Shown: positions 6,636-6,690 of the stretch, piece after piece
How positions within the stretch are numbered: position 1 is the stretch's first letter
Layout of the letters: each line of letters starts with the position of its first letter
DNA from: Stercoripulliclostridium_A sp963642145
GTDB lineage: Bacteria; Bacillota; Clostridia; Christensenellales; DTU072
Assembly (NCBI GenBank): GCA_963642145.1
Contig: CAVIFU010000068.1
Coordinates: 1 to 6,690 of the forward strand
Length of the DNA stretch: 6,690 nt
Reading direction: 5' to 3'
Notes under the pieces: generated by a model
What the model saw: only the letters and a program-made list of their open reading frames with translations
The model's database searches: none
Told to the model about the DNA's origin: nothing
Translations under genes and position numbers: made by a program

Positions 6636-6669
6636 AAACAGCCGTCGGAGCGCACTCCGACGGCTGTTT
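6636..6669 (-). terminator. Terminator-like perfect hairpin upstream of the gene
   Basis: The arms 6636-6650 (AAACAGCCGTCGGAG on the plus strand) and 6655-6669 are exact reverse complements: 15 bp, GC-rich in the middle, with a 4-base loop at 6651-6654. AAA/TTT at the outer ends of the stem is typical of intrinsic terminators. On either strand only three Ts close the stem, and the T-run does not continue past it (minus: TTTCGC; plus: TTTGGA), so the U-tract is weak. Most likely it ends transcription of a gene beyond 6690 lying on the same strand as the lipoprotein gene. It could instead be a 5'-leader stem that stabilises this mRNA. No coding sequence is visible between 6608 and 6690. Confidence 0.6.
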
Positions 6670-6690
6670 GGATCAAATTATGGATATACT

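Noticed and set aside
6677..6682. CATAAT on the minus strand as a -10 box
   Set aside because: One base from TATAAT and well placed to start a transcript just before the hairpin, but the -35 would fall outside the window, so it cannot be supported.

Overview
The window is almost entirely one gene. A single minus-strand reading frame starts at an ATG at 6607, runs without a stop through 2,202 codons, and leaves the window at base 1 still open. Both the end of the gene and the C-terminus of its product are therefore missing. The product begins with a lipoprotein signal peptide (lipobox VVAC, Cys23). What follows is a long chain of extracellular beta-rich modules with no recognisable catalytic domain, so I read it as a giant repeat-built surface lipoprotein, adhesin-like in architecture. 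No second gene is supported.

Layout in the direction of transcription (right to left). Bases 6690-6608 are an intergenic leader with a perfect 15-bp terminator-like hairpin and a strong Shine-Dalgarno. Then come the signal peptide (res 1-22), three InlB-B/Listeria-Bacteroides-type repeats (res 27-251), a cadherin-like beta-sandwich-type module (res 260-351), and fourteen more InlB-B-type repeats (res 354-1375), including a duplicated 141-residue pair. These are followed by a PPC-like beta-sandwich module (res 1383-1465), two further InlB-B-type repeats of which the first is degenerate (about res 1483-1622), and seven tandem Ig-like modules of 76-85 residues marked by D-S-F-G and D-x-x-G-N motifs (res 1630-2168). 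The last visible stretch is the start of a Cys-rich CxxC module (res 2169-2202), cut by the window edge.

Organism: the AAGGAGA ribosome binding site, the type II signal peptide, the InlB-B/cadherin-like/PPC mixture and the ATCTEAG...CxxC module are what I would expect from an anaerobic, gut-type Gram-positive (Bacillota, probably Clostridia). That is inference from architecture; there is no housekeeping marker here to fix the taxonomy.

How it would work: the lipid-anchored N-terminus would sit at the membrane. About 19 small stalk-like repeats plus the Ig-like array would then project the unseen C-terminus far from the cell, through or past the wall. The many long plus-strand open frames are antisense shadows of this gene and are not annotated.
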